Translations under genes and position numbers: made by a program | Assembly: GCA_002500505.1 (NCBI GenBank) | Contig: DLRM01000043.1 | Coordinates: 1-22,218 of the forward strand | Direction: 5' to 3' | Source: Planctomycetes bacterium UBA7888 | Lineage (GTDB): Bacteria > Planctomycetota > UBA1135 | Length of the DNA: 22,218 nt | The notes under the pieces: model-generated | Database searches by the model: none | What the model was told of the DNA's origin: nothing | The model's input: the letters and a program-made list of their open reading frames with translations, nothing else | In this document: positions 1 to 8,432 of the stretch, in pieces | How positions within the stretch are numbered: the stretch's first letter is position 1 | Layout of the letters: every line of letters starts with the position of its first letter

Positions 1-1089
1 CATGACCCCTAGGCCCTCATCTGAGCCAGCGACTTTGGCAGTCCATCCATCGAAGGCTTTAGACCAATCCGTCCAAACCATATCGGCGTTGATTCTAAAG
101 TGCTTATTCATATCTTGCTGAAGGGCAAAGCCTAGTTGTTGCGGAAAAGAAACATCCGGGATGGAAAGTTCGAAACTGCCAGAATTCTCAATATCAAATA
201 AGGCATTAATCAAACCTATATCCGCTTCAACATCAACCGTTACTTGGCCGTCTAAAGACTTCGAGGATGATGGACTTCGATACCAAGCACTAATTCGAGA
301 ATCTCGCATAGGTGACCACAACACTCCCAAGTGGGCAAAGGAATGAAAGGCGGCCTCTGCTTCAGCGGCAATGTCCGCTTGAATGGCATCAATACCTCTT
401 CCGCCCTGTATGTTAAAGAGAAAATCCAAAAGGTCGCCATAGGTATCAAAACCCAAGGACGACGCATCTCCCTTCAAATCTTCAAGGGCAATATCTGTTG
501 CAGAAAGAAAGTCTAGTTTGGTATAGCGAACGGAGGCACCGATTCCAAAAGACAGGTCCTTTCGAGGAGTCCAGGCTAGGCTGGGTGCAAGAGCAAGCTG
601 CATCATGTTCGTAGACATTTCAACCGAATGAAGCGCAGGCCCACTCAAAGGATCGTTCGGGTCCGCAGTTGCAACATTGAGCTCGGTCATCCGGTTGTAG
701 TTTGCGGCTCCACCCCCCGTCGGCATCAATGAAAGGGACCACGCCCACCTTGAATCCAATCGGTCAGCCATACCAATCCAAGGGCCTCCCCCAATCACGC
801 CATCTGGCCGGTAACTTGCACCAGACAAAGTCTCGATGCTTACCGGTGCCCAAAATAGGCGCCCTGCAAACTCTCCAATCGTTCTTCGATTGCCCCGCAT
901 TTGCAAACCCAACACAGCCGGGTTGGTCGATGCATCAAAAATGCTGCCCGCGCTTGCCATTCCAGCGCCCGCCATACCAGCCCGTTGGGCAGGGTCCCCC
1001 GTAATTTCCCCACCAAGTTGGGCCGACAAAGAAGAGGTCAACAATAACCCAGAGAAAAAAAACTTTGCCGCTTTGGAAAAAAAACTCAT
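1..1089 (-). CDS. FadL/OmpP1-type outer-membrane protein, partial (C-terminus beyond left edge)
   Basis: This reading frame is open for 363 codons from an ATG at 1089 to the left edge, so the C-terminal part is missing. The N-terminus (MSFFSKAAKFFFSGLL, ending in SLSAQ) is a typical signal peptide. It is followed by a Gly/Ala-rich stretch (AGMAGAGMASAG) and then ASTNPAVLG, which resembles the 'NPA' hatch-region signature of the FadL/OmpP1/TodX family. The rest alternates aromatic and polar residues, as expected of a beta-barrel, with segments such as SLAWTPRKDLSFGIGASVRY. FadL relatives take up long-chain fatty acids or other hydrophobic compounds across the outer membrane; the substrate here cannot be told. 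The start codon overlaps the stop of the upstream pseudouridine synthase gene by 4 nt (ATGA), suggesting translational coupling. Family assignment is good; function is inferred. Confidence 0.8.
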   Translation of the reverse strand, partial: MSFFSKAAKFFFSGLLLTSSLSAQLGGEITGDPAQRAGMAGAGMASAGSIFDASTNPAVLGLQMRGNRRTIGEFAGRLFWAPVSIETLSGASYRPDGVIGGGPWIGMADRLDSRWAWSLSLMPTGGGAANYNRMTELNVATADPNDPLSGPALHSVEMSTNMMQLALAPSLAWTPRKDLSFGIGASVRYTKLDFLSATDIALEDLKGDASSLGFDTYGDLLDFLFNIQGGRGIDAIQADIAAEAEAAFHSFAHLGVLWSPMRDSRISAWYRSPSSSKSLDGQVTVDVEADIGLINALFDIENSGSFELSIPDVSFPQQLGFALQQDMNKHFRINADMVWTDWSKAFDGWTAKVAGSDEGLGVM

Positions 1090-2054
1090 GACCAAGCATC
1101 CTCTTTTGCAGGAAGATCGGCACGTAAAACTTTCAGAAAGTTTTGCATGACTTCTGCCAACTGAGATTCAAATCGCATTTGTTCTCCCTTCGCAGGATGC
1201 TCAAAAGAAAGTGTACTCGCATGCAAGAAAGTGCGCTCAACGCGCGGCGCACTTGCCGGAAACATTCCCGGGCCAAAGTTGCGTGCCCGGTAAAAGGGAT
1301 CGCCAACAAGAGGCAAATCAATGGAGGTCAAGTGAACGCGGATTTGATGGGTGCGACCCGTTTTTGGGCGAGCCAAGATGTGACAAAAGCCCTCAAACCT
1401 TTCCAGGACTTCCCAATAAGTAGACGCATCTCTTGTAGAGGGGTTATTGCTGCGAGTCACGCGCATCCTCTCCGGTTTCTTTTCATCCCGAACCAGGCGG
1501 GCTTCAACCCAATCCGACTTAAAACGCGGACGCCCATAACAGATCGCTTGATATTCCTTTTGGATGGTCCGGTCAGCAAATTGCTGCTGCAAGTCCATAA
1601 AGGTCGCCTGGTCAAAAGCCACGACACACAATCCCGAAGTCCCCTTGTCCAAGCGATGCACAATTCCTGGGCGTTCAGCGCCTTGATTCGTAGGCAAGTT
1701 GGACCCGTATTTTTCCTCCAGAAACCGAGCCACACTTTGATGGGGATCTCCCACGTAATTTCCATGCATGGGTAGGCCAGAGGGTTTGTCCAAAACGGCG
1801 AGCCATTCGTCCTCCCACAAGATGAGGGGCTGAAGAGCCGAATCCACCTCAGGAATCGGCAGGGGTGCCAAACAAAGCTCTTGGCCTTCGTGGACGAGAT
1901 GACCGGTTCGAGTCACCAATTTTCCATCCACAGTCACCAACTCTTCTCGAATACGTCTTGAGACCTGCGAGCGACTTAGCCTCCCCCCCAATAACTCGGT
2001 GCACGCTCGATCCAGGCGCCCACCGTCCAAAGATGGGGTCACGACAGCACGCAT
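1086..2054 (-). CDS. RluA/RluD-family 23S rRNA pseudouridine synthase
   Basis: The product isomerises uridine to pseudouridine in RNA, most likely 23S rRNA. An N-terminal S4 RNA-binding domain (about residues 8-65: GGRLDRACTELLG...SRSQVSRRIREELVTVDG) precedes a catalytic domain with the family motif HRLDKGTSG. The nucleophile is Asp136, counted from the ATG at 2054. The later motif KTGRTHQIRVHL and the RALH-like segment FLHAS are also present. An upstream in-frame ATG at 2123 would add 23 residues (MERSRFLPVF...) with no family counterpart; I prefer 2054 because RluD proteins begin just before the S4 domain. Neither start has a convincing Shine-Dalgarno sequence. It overlaps the porin gene downstream by 4 nt and is divergent from the SUMF1 gene. 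Whether it matches RluA, RluC or RluD in target site cannot be read from sequence alone. Confidence 0.9.
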   Translation of the reverse strand: MRAVVTPSLDGGRLDRACTELLGGRLSRSQVSRRIREELVTVDGKLVTRTGHLVHEGQELCLAPLPIPEVDSALQPLILWEDEWLAVLDKPSGLPMHGNYVGDPHQSVARFLEEKYGSNLPTNQGAERPGIVHRLDKGTSGLCVVAFDQATFMDLQQQFADRTIQKEYQAICYGRPRFKSDWVEARLVRDEKKPERMRVTRSNNPSTRDASTYWEVLERFEGFCHILARPKTGRTHQIRVHLTSIDLPLVGDPFYRARNFGPGMFPASAPRVERTFLHASTLSFEHPAKGEQMRFESQLAEVMQNFLKVLRADLPAKEDAWS

Positions 2055-2213
2055 GGAGCTTGGATTGGAAGAAGACAAGGAATATCGGGGGGGGAAGACA
2101 GGGAGAAACCGCGACCTCTCCATAGTCTAGAGTTGCCATAGGCTGACTTGGCTGGATTCCAGGGCTCAAGTAGGCTGTTCCCCCCCAAGGCCCACCGGTC
2201 TACTCCTTTCCTC

Positions 2214-3932
2214 ATGCTTCAAGCTGCCCTTCTTCTTCTTCTCGCTCCTCAATCTCCTACGACGGGTTTGGTGGAAATCCCAGCTGGCCGCACCTTAGTG
2301 GGTGGGGACCTCAAGGACTACAAAAAGCTTATGGCTTCCAAGCCAGGAGTTGCACAACAACTAGGCGCGGATACTCCTCGCAGTCAAGTCGACGTTGCCA
2401 GCTTCGCGATTGCCCCCACTGAGGTCACGAATGAAATGTACTCCCGCTATGTAGAAGCTACGGGTGCCCAACCTCCAGTGACTTGGCTCGTCATCTCCAA
2501 AGAAGAAAGAAACGCCATCATTCAAGAAATGCAGAAGGAGGACCCTTCTTGGATTTTTGAGGGACTCAAAAAATCAAAGTGGTGGGACGAACATTGGCAA
2601 GACGAGGGTATGAAATGGGAAATGGCGCCTGAAATCGCCACATCTCCCGTTGTCGGCATTAGCCATGATGATGCCCGTGAATATTGCAAGTGGGCTGGCC
2701 TTCGTCTCCCAACCGAAGAGGAATGGGTTCGTGCCGCTCGCGGAGATTCAGACCAAAGTTGGCCCTATGGCGATGAGTTTGATCGCAAGCTAGTCGCCTG
2801 CACTATGACTCAACCTAGAAACCTATCCTTTAAGCTCCTTCCAGTGAACTCTATGCCGGAAAACAGCTCGAGTTATGGCATCGTGGACCTCTGCGGAAAT
2901 GCCTGGGAATGGACGGACTCACGTTTCAATCCTCTTCCTGGTTTCAAGAGTTTCAAGATTAAGGGAAAGGATGGGAAACCGATAACGATTCTTCCCCCCT
3001 TTGACGGCTCGGCTCCGGTTATTCGGGGTGGCGCATTCAATATGCCTGACTACGGAACTAGCGTGGATCGCCGCCATGGGATTTTCAACATTGCCCGTTT
3101 AGAGTTTGTTGGATTTCGCGTCGCTTCCAGCTTGAATGCTTGCACCAATGCACTTCTCTATGCAACTGATGTTATCGATGCCCGAATCCTGGGCGCGACA
3201 GTTGAAGAAGGTCTCGATTTCTCCGCTACGATTGGGCTAGAGAAACGCCAATTTGCCGATTTGGATTCGATTGCCGCTGCACGAAAGGCTCCGGAGCAAG
3301 GTTTACCGAACCCAACGCCTCCTGAGGCTTATGCAATTTTTGATGGCTATTCCTGCATTGGCTTAACCCCAGTCAAGGCTATTAACGAATCTTCCATTGC
3401 AAAACTCTCCAAAAACACCACAAGAGAGGGCCCTATCCCGGTTGGAGTTCTACACAGCACAGTCCCCTTGAGCGAGCCAAACCTTGTTCCGGGCACTTGG
3501 ATTCTGTCATATCAGGGAGAGCTCAAAGCTGCAGAAATCACAAAAACGGGCGCACGAAGCACTGAGGGTGAAGTCCCACCTGAGGGTTTCGAAGCTCCAG
3601 AAAACTGGCCGGATTATTCTGACCTCACTCTCGCTCCCAAAACGGAGTACATTATTTTTGTAGCTCCGGATTCAAACCGAGCGCTTGCAGCTATTCCTCT
3701 TTCTTCGAAAGCAGGGATGGGCACAGCCAAAAAAGCTCCCCATAAGATGATTATCAACAAGGACCGAGGGAGTATTGACTTTGAATTCAGGGCCTTGGAT
3801 CAACGAGGACGGAAGGCTTTCACTTTCCGACTTCCAGTGAAACCAATTTCCAAAGGTGCCGACCTCATCTCGGAAACGGCTTGGGATGGAAGTAACTTTG
3901 AAATTAAAGAACCCGTGCCCGAAGAGGGCTAA
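2214..3932 (+). CDS. exported SUMF1/FGE-sulfatase-domain protein with unassigned C-terminal half
   Basis: A 572-residue protein read from the ATG at 2214, which gives a short hydrophobic signal peptide (MLQAALLLLLAPQSPTTG). A TTG at 2148 is in frame but would bury that signal. Residues about 20-305 form an SUMF1 (formylglycine-generating-enzyme-like) domain: VEIPAGR at the front, TEVTNEMYSRYVEATG, RLPTEEEWVRAARG, SYGIVDLCGNAWEWTDSRF, VIRGGAF and a closing FVGFRVASS. True formylglycine-generating enzymes have a Cys pair after the RGG motif; here the corresponding stretch (GGAFNMPDYGTSVDRRHG) has no Cys, so sulfatase activation is unlikely and a binding or structural role is more probable. The remaining ~265 residues look beta-rich and are not recognised. 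The stop overlaps the valS stop on the other strand. Confidence 0.85.
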   Translation: MLQAALLLLLAPQSPTTGLVEIPAGRTLVGGDLKDYKKLMASKPGVAQQLGADTPRSQVDVASFAIAPTEVTNEMYSRYVEATGAQPPVTWLVISKEERNAIIQEMQKEDPSWIFEGLKKSKWWDEHWQDEGMKWEMAPEIATSPVVGISHDDAREYCKWAGLRLPTEEEWVRAARGDSDQSWPYGDEFDRKLVACTMTQPRNLSFKLLPVNSMPENSSSYGIVDLCGNAWEWTDSRFNPLPGFKSFKIKGKDGKPITILPPFDGSAPVIRGGAFNMPDYGTSVDRRHGIFNIARLEFVGFRVASSLNACTNALLYATDVIDARILGATVEEGLDFSATIGLEKRQFADLDSIAAARKAPEQGLPNPTPPEAYAIFDGYSCIGLTPVKAINESSIAKLSKNTTREGPIPVGVLHSTVPLSEPNLVPGTWILSYQGELKAAEITKTGARSTEGEVPPEGFEAPENWPDYSDLTLAPKTEYIIFVAPDSNRALAAIPLSSKAGMGTAKKAPHKMIINKDRGSIDFEFRALDQRGRKAFTFRLPVKPISKGADLISETAWDGSNFEIKEPVPEEG

Positions 3933-6631
3933 GCTAAAACCGTTAGGTTAGCTTGCAAGGTCGAAACTTCTGTTTTAAGCTCGGCGAGGCGGTGGCGCTC
4001 CGACTCAACGACCTCTGGGTCTGCGTTTTGGACAAATCGCTCATTCCCTAGTTTCTTCTCAATTCCCAAAACACCGTTTTGGACTTTTTGAAGTTTCTTT
4101 TCCAAGGTCGCTTTGAGTTTGCCAGAGTCAGTGCCTTCTCCGTACCCTAAAAAGACCGACCCCCCCTCAAAAATGTCGGTCCCGCTCTCAGGAGGAGGAC
4201 TTGAGGTTTCTGCAAGCTGAGATTGCAATCCTTCTAGCCCAGCCAAAAAACAAGTGACTGCCGATTCGGATTCAAAAAGATTTTGCACGGCACTGTTCTC
4301 AGCAAAGAGCAAACCTTCTGGGCGATCTGCGTGACTAAGCTCTAAGAGGGCTCGAACATTTCGAAATCCTCGTACGGCATCTTGAATACGGCTAAAGTCT
4401 TCTTCAGCTTGAAGATCTCGCTGGCCACCTTCAGGCCAAGAAGAGGCCATGATAAGCCCCTCACTGCGGAAGCACGTTGGGAGTTGTTTCCAAAGGGATT
4501 CCGTGAGATAGGGCGTAAATGGATGAAGAAGGCGCAATAAAGAGGAAAGAGTTTCTCCCAAAGTTCGGCGCACCCGAGCGGCCTCGGAAGCTTCCGGCGT
4601 TCCTAATCCAGCATCCTCCCCCAAACGCAACCGACGCTTGGCCACTTCCACATACCAATCGCAAAAGTCATCCCAAGTGAATCGGTAAAGAGCCTGGGCT
4701 GCATCGTGAAAGTCGTAGGAGTCTAGAGCCGCACTCACTTCTTCAGTCACCGCAGCTAAGCGGGAACGAATCCACCGGTCCTCAAGAGTTTGCCCCCCCT
4801 CTTCGGCAGTTTCTCCCTCAAGATGCCCCAAAGTGAAGCGCGCGGCGTTCCAAATTTTGTTACAAAATCGCTGCCCCAATTCAAATCGGTTTTCGGCCAA
4901 CTTCACATCCTGGCCTTCCCGCGTCAAAATCATGAGGGAGTAACGGACGGCATCTGCACCGTACTTTTCAATCATTTCAACGGGGTCAATCCCATTGCCC
5001 AGAGACTTAGACATGCGACGTCCTTTACCATCTAATACCGTTGCATGGATGTAGCAAGTCTGGAAAGGACAGCGCTCATCTTCTGGAAGGTGGTCCAAAA
5101 ATTCATAGCCAGCCATCACCATGCGAGCAACCCACAGGTAAATAATGTCACGCGCTGTGGAAAGGAACTGGGTTGGATAAAACCTGCTGAGATCTCCGCT
5201 CTTTTCCGGCCAACTCAAAGTAGCAAAAGGCCACAGCCAAGAAGAAGCCCAGGTATCCAAAACATCATCGTCCTGGCGCAGAATGGGCTTCCCTGTTTTG
5301 GGGTGGGGAGAGCCAAGCTCCAAATCTTCTACCGAAGCAACAGGAGTTCCATCTTCGTCATACCAAACAGGGATTCGATGGCCCCACCAAAGTTGGCGAG
5401 AAATGCACCAGTCCCGGACATTGGTTAGCCAATCGAGATAAACCTTGGTCCAGCGCTCTGGCTTAAACTGAAGAGAACCGTTTCCGACCGCTCGAATTGC
5501 CGGGGCGGCAAGCTCCTCCATTTTCACAAACCACTGTTCCGAGACCAAGGGTTCAATTGCCGTTTGAGAGCGATCGGAAATCGAGACGTTGTGTTGAATG
5601 TCTTCAATTTTTTCTAGGAGATCCTTTTCTTCAAACCACGCAACAACACCCTCGCGAGCTTTTTCTTTGGACAATCCAGAAAATGGTCCGCCTTCCTCGT
5701 TCAGCGTGCCATCCTTATTCAAAATATTCAGAATAGGCAAGTTGTGCCGTGCGCCGCGCTCATAGTCCGCAGGGTCATGGCCTGGCGTAACTTTCACAGC
5801 ACCGGTTCCCAAGTCCTTTTCAACCGTTTCATCTGCGACGATGGGGATTTCTCGATCTACAATGGGAAGAAGGATGGTCTTTCCAATGAGGTGTTGGAAG
5901 CGGGAATCTTCGGGATGCACCGCCACACCAGTATCACCGAGCATGGTTTCTGGGCGCGTTGTTCCAACCGTCAGGTATTCATCAGAGTCCTTTAACGGAT
6001 ATCGCAGATACCACATGTGGCCTTTCTGCTGCTTGTACTCAATCTCGTCGTCGGAAACAGCGGTTTGCAACTTACAATCCCAGTTCACTAAACGAGCGCC
6101 GCGGTAGACCAATCCTTTATCCCACAATTTGCAAAAGCTAACGCGGACGGCGTAGGACATATCCGGGTCCAACGTGAACTTAGTCCTCGACCAATCGCAA
6201 GAAGCGCCCAATCTTCGGAGCTGACTCAGAATTGTGTTGCCATGATGCTCTTTCCAATCCCAAATCCGTTTCAGGAATTCATCCCGGCCAAGATCTTCCC
6301 GCGTTTTCCCTTCCTCAGAAAAAAGTTTTTTCTCAACAACGGCTTGAGTTGCGATTCCTGCGTGGTCGGTTCCAGGGAGCCATAGAGTGTCAAAACCCAT
6401 CATGCGGCGGTGACGCGCCACAATGTCCTGCATGGTGTTGTTCAAAGCATGCCCCATATGCAACACACCGGTGACATTGGGTGGAGGAATCATGATGGTA
6501 AAAGTAGGCCGATTACTCCCCTCTTCAGGAGGAGACATCAGGCCACTATCTAACCAAGCCTGGTACACCCCACTCTCAATGGCATCGGGGGTATAGCGGG
6601 TCGGGAGTTCGGAAGTTTGGGGTTCGGTCAT
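3929..6631 (-). CDS. valS: valyl-tRNA synthetase
   Basis: Class I aminoacyl-tRNA synthetase charging tRNA-Val. The 900-residue length is normal for ValRS. The HIGH signature is present as NVTGVLHMGHALN (about residue 53-65) and the KMSKS signature as GRRMSKSLGN (about residue 535-544). Between them lies the editing (CP1) domain with TVGTTRPETMLGDTGVAVHP and GTGAVKVTPGHDPADYE, which clears mischarged Thr. The anticodon-binding domain follows (WNAARF...HPFTPYLTESLW). The last ~65 residues are a Lys/Glu/Leu-rich helix pair matching the ValRS C-terminal coiled coil. The ATG at 6631 overlaps the stop of the upstream RmlD-like gene by 4 nt (ATGA). The TAG stop shares the tetramer CTAA with the convergent SUMF1 gene. 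Confidence 0.98.
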   Translation of the reverse strand: MTEPQTSELPTRYTPDAIESGVYQAWLDSGLMSPPEEGSNRPTFTIMIPPPNVTGVLHMGHALNNTMQDIVARHRRMMGFDTLWLPGTDHAGIATQAVVEKKLFSEEGKTREDLGRDEFLKRIWDWKEHHGNTILSQLRRLGASCDWSRTKFTLDPDMSYAVRVSFCKLWDKGLVYRGARLVNWDCKLQTAVSDDEIEYKQQKGHMWYLRYPLKDSDEYLTVGTTRPETMLGDTGVAVHPEDSRFQHLIGKTILLPIVDREIPIVADETVEKDLGTGAVKVTPGHDPADYERGARHNLPILNILNKDGTLNEEGGPFSGLSKEKAREGVVAWFEEKDLLEKIEDIQHNVSISDRSQTAIEPLVSEQWFVKMEELAAPAIRAVGNGSLQFKPERWTKVYLDWLTNVRDWCISRQLWWGHRIPVWYDEDGTPVASVEDLELGSPHPKTGKPILRQDDDVLDTWASSWLWPFATLSWPEKSGDLSRFYPTQFLSTARDIIYLWVARMVMAGYEFLDHLPEDERCPFQTCYIHATVLDGKGRRMSKSLGNGIDPVEMIEKYGADAVRYSLMILTREGQDVKLAENRFELGQRFCNKIWNAARFTLGHLEGETAEEGGQTLEDRWIRSRLAAVTEEVSAALDSYDFHDAAQALYRFTWDDFCDWYVEVAKRRLRLGEDAGLGTPEASEAARVRRTLGETLSSLLRLLHPFTPYLTESLWKQLPTCFRSEGLIMASSWPEGGQRDLQAEEDFSRIQDAVRGFRNVRALLELSHADRPEGLLFAENSAVQNLFESESAVTCFLAGLEGLQSQLAETSSPPPESGTDIFEGGSVFLGYGEGTDSGKLKATLEKKLQKVQNGVLGIEKKLGNERFVQNADPEVVESERHRLAELKTEVSTLQANLTVLA

Positions 6632-7521
6632 GAGCTGGCGTTGGCAGAAAGGTATTGTCGCAAATTCGGGGCCTTCCAGAACAATTCCTTCTTCGCTCTT
6701 TCACAAGAGAGCACGAGCCGAAGAGGTCTCTGGGGACCGCCCCAACTTGAAGCACGAGCAGGCACAATGGAGGCAGACAAGTTGGCGGCTTCTTGAATCC
6801 TTTTCCCCAACTCCAACCGGCTCAGAACCTCCTCCCCACCAAAATGAAACACACCCTGGGGAGGGCTTGCGGATTGCATAGCTTGAAGGAGCTTTAAAAG
6901 GCCCTCTGCGGCGGAAACTGCTGGCAATGGAGCGCGAAATTCGTCCTCGAAAAGCCGAAGTTCCTCCCCCGCAAGCATCGCTTGATGCAAGGCAGTATCT
7001 GCCCCCATTCTCTGGGGACCGGCCTCCCCTCCCAAGAGAAGAGGGAGGCGAGCAACCACCCCGCCTGCTTCCAAAACAAGCCTCTCGGCCGCCGCCTTGG
7101 CTCGACCATAAGCATGAACTGGAGAGCAGTTGGCGTCCTCGGCATACTTCTCCGCTTTACCATCAAAGACTTGGTCAGTGGAGACAAAGAGGATGGATGT
7201 GCGCAACTCGCTTGCAGCAGCACAGAGTTCCTGAGTGGCCTCTAAATTAATTCTCTGGCAAGCCTCGGCATGCTTCTCGCAGGTGTCCAACCGGGTCATT
7301 GCCGCTGCGTGGAGGAGGAATTGTGGGTTATGGCGAAGAAGCCATGCGCGAGCTTCTCCTGGTCGAAGAAGATCCATGGCCTCCCAATCCCATTTCCAAA
7401 ACGGTGGGTGATTTCTTCCACCCAAGGTGAAGGTTGCCCCTTCCCATGCCGAGCTCTCCAGAGCCTCGGCCAAGCCAAGGCCCAGAACTCCTCCTGCACC
7501 GGTGGTCGCAATCTTGGGCAT
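6628..7521 (-). CDS. RmlD-like NAD(P)-dependent sugar reductase/epimerase (short-chain dehydrogenase fold)
   Basis: A 297-residue extended short-chain dehydrogenase. The N-terminus carries the dinucleotide-binding motif TGAGGVLG (residues 7-14). The rest follows the RmlD_sub_bind pattern: LLHAAAMTRLDTCEKHAE, INLEATQELCAAA, FVSTDQVFDGKAEKY, and the active-site YGRAKAAAE with the catalytic Tyr-x-x-x-Lys. Family members reduce dTDP-4-dehydrorhamnose to dTDP-rhamnose, but others act as general NDP-sugar reductases or regulatory subunits. No rmlA, rmlB or rmlC gene is nearby, so a rhamnose role is not supported by context. The TGA stop overlaps the valS start by 4 nt. A divergent gap of only 38 nt separates it from the lipid kinase. 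Confidence 0.85.
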   Translation of the reverse strand: MPKIATTGAGGVLGLGLAEALESSAWEGATFTLGGRNHPPFWKWDWEAMDLLRPGEARAWLLRHNPQFLLHAAAMTRLDTCEKHAEACQRINLEATQELCAAASELRTSILFVSTDQVFDGKAEKYAEDANCSPVHAYGRAKAAAERLVLEAGGVVARLPLLLGGEAGPQRMGADTALHQAMLAGEELRLFEDEFRAPLPAVSAAEGLLKLLQAMQSASPPQGVFHFGGEEVLSRLELGKRIQEAANLSASIVPARASSWGGPQRPLRLVLSCERAKKELFWKAPNLRQYLSANASS

Positions 7522-7559
7522 GCAGAGGAAGATACCCGCCCCTAGACTGTCTTCCTTTC

Positions 7560-8432
7560 ATGGAATTTGACCTCCTGACCAATCCCCGCTCTGGAAAGGG
7601 TGAAGGGCCTGCCCGCGCAGCCGCAATTGCGGCGGAACTCCTTCGCCGCGGACATGGCGTACAAATCCATGCAGGGCAGAGCGCCGAAGATGCGGCTTTG
7701 TGGGCTGCTGCAGCGGCAGAACGCTCTCAACGGCTCCTTGTTGTCGGTGGAGATGGCAGTTTGAGCGCAGCCCTTCAAGGGCTCCCTCAAGGTTGTCCCC
7801 CGGTTCTCCTCTGCCCACTGGGCACCGGCAACGCCATGTCCCTCGAATTAGGACTTCCCTCGGAACCCGGACAATTAGCGGACCTTGCCGAAAGAGGGCG
7901 GACTCAAAAGGTGGATATTGGAGAGGCCAATGGTCGTCGCTGTTTCATGGTAATGGGTTTTGGCATGGACGGAGAAATTGTCCGTCGAATCGAGGAACGC
8001 CGCAGTGGAACCATGCGCAAGACAGACTATTTGCCTGTTATTTTAAAAACACTGCAGGCATGGACACCTGAACCCCAAAGAGTTTGGATTGACGGGGAAG
8101 ACTTGGGGGAATTCGATTTTGGAATTGTGGCCAATGTCTCGACCTACGGCACTTGGGCCCTCCAGCTCGGACCTTGTGAATATGACGACGGCCTCTGGGA
8201 GGTCTATCTCGTTCGAAGGGCGGACTTGCCTGGAACCTCAGTCGCAGCAGGTGCCGCTCTCTTAGGGTCCCTTCGCCATGCTCCTGGCGTCGTGCACCGC
8301 CGGGGTAGGGAAGTCATCGTCCAAGGGACCGAGGCAAGCCCCTTTCAGGTGGACGGTGACTTCGGGGGGAATACGCCTGTAAACTTCAATCTTCCGGGGT
8401 TCCAACTCCCCCTTCTCGTCCCAGAACGATGA
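7560..8432 (+). CDS. diacylglycerol kinase-family lipid kinase (DagK/YegS type)
   Basis: A 290-residue protein of the DAG kinase catalytic superfamily. It begins MEFDLLTNPRSGKGEG, the usual start of this family (phosphate-binding NPxSG). At about residues 60-70 it has VVGGDGSLS, the nucleotide-binding GGDG motif, and at about 84-98 PLGTGNAMSLELG, matching the P-L-G-T-x-N motif. GFGMDGEIVRRI and the C-terminal FQVDGDFGG also fit the family. It should transfer a phosphate from ATP to a lipid hydroxyl (diacylglycerol, sphingoid base or similar) at the inner membrane; the lipid is unknown. A TTG at 7434 would extend it but lies inside the divergent neighbour. The ATG at 7560 gives the family-typical N-terminus. 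Its TGA overlaps the kdsA ATG by 4 nt, so the two are probably co-translated. Confidence 0.9.
   Translation: MEFDLLTNPRSGKGEGPARAAAIAAELLRRGHGVQIHAGQSAEDAALWAAAAAERSQRLLVVGGDGSLSAALQGLPQGCPPVLLCPLGTGNAMSLELGLPSEPGQLADLAERGRTQKVDIGEANGRRCFMVMGFGMDGEIVRRIEERRSGTMRKTDYLPVILKTLQAWTPEPQRVWIDGEDLGEFDFGIVANVSTYGTWALQLGPCEYDDGLWEVYLVRRADLPGTSVAAGAALLGSLRHAPGVVHRRGREVIVQGTEASPFQVDGDFGGNTPVNFNLPGFQLPLLVPER

Noticed and set aside
1143..1775. 210-codon open frame on the plus strand
   Set aside because: It lies fully antisense to the pseudouridine synthase, whose catalytic motifs are clear, and its translation shows no domain features.
2124..2213. Possible promoters in the divergent gap between the pseudouridine synthase and SUMF1 genes
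   Set aside because: Runs of C and G and only three- or four-of-six matches; no credible -35/-10 pair on either strand.
7522..7559. Divergent promoter pair in the 38-nt gap between the RmlD-like and kinase genes
   Set aside because: TAGACT and TATCTT are partial -10 matches but no -35 element is correctly spaced; promoters probably extend into the coding starts.
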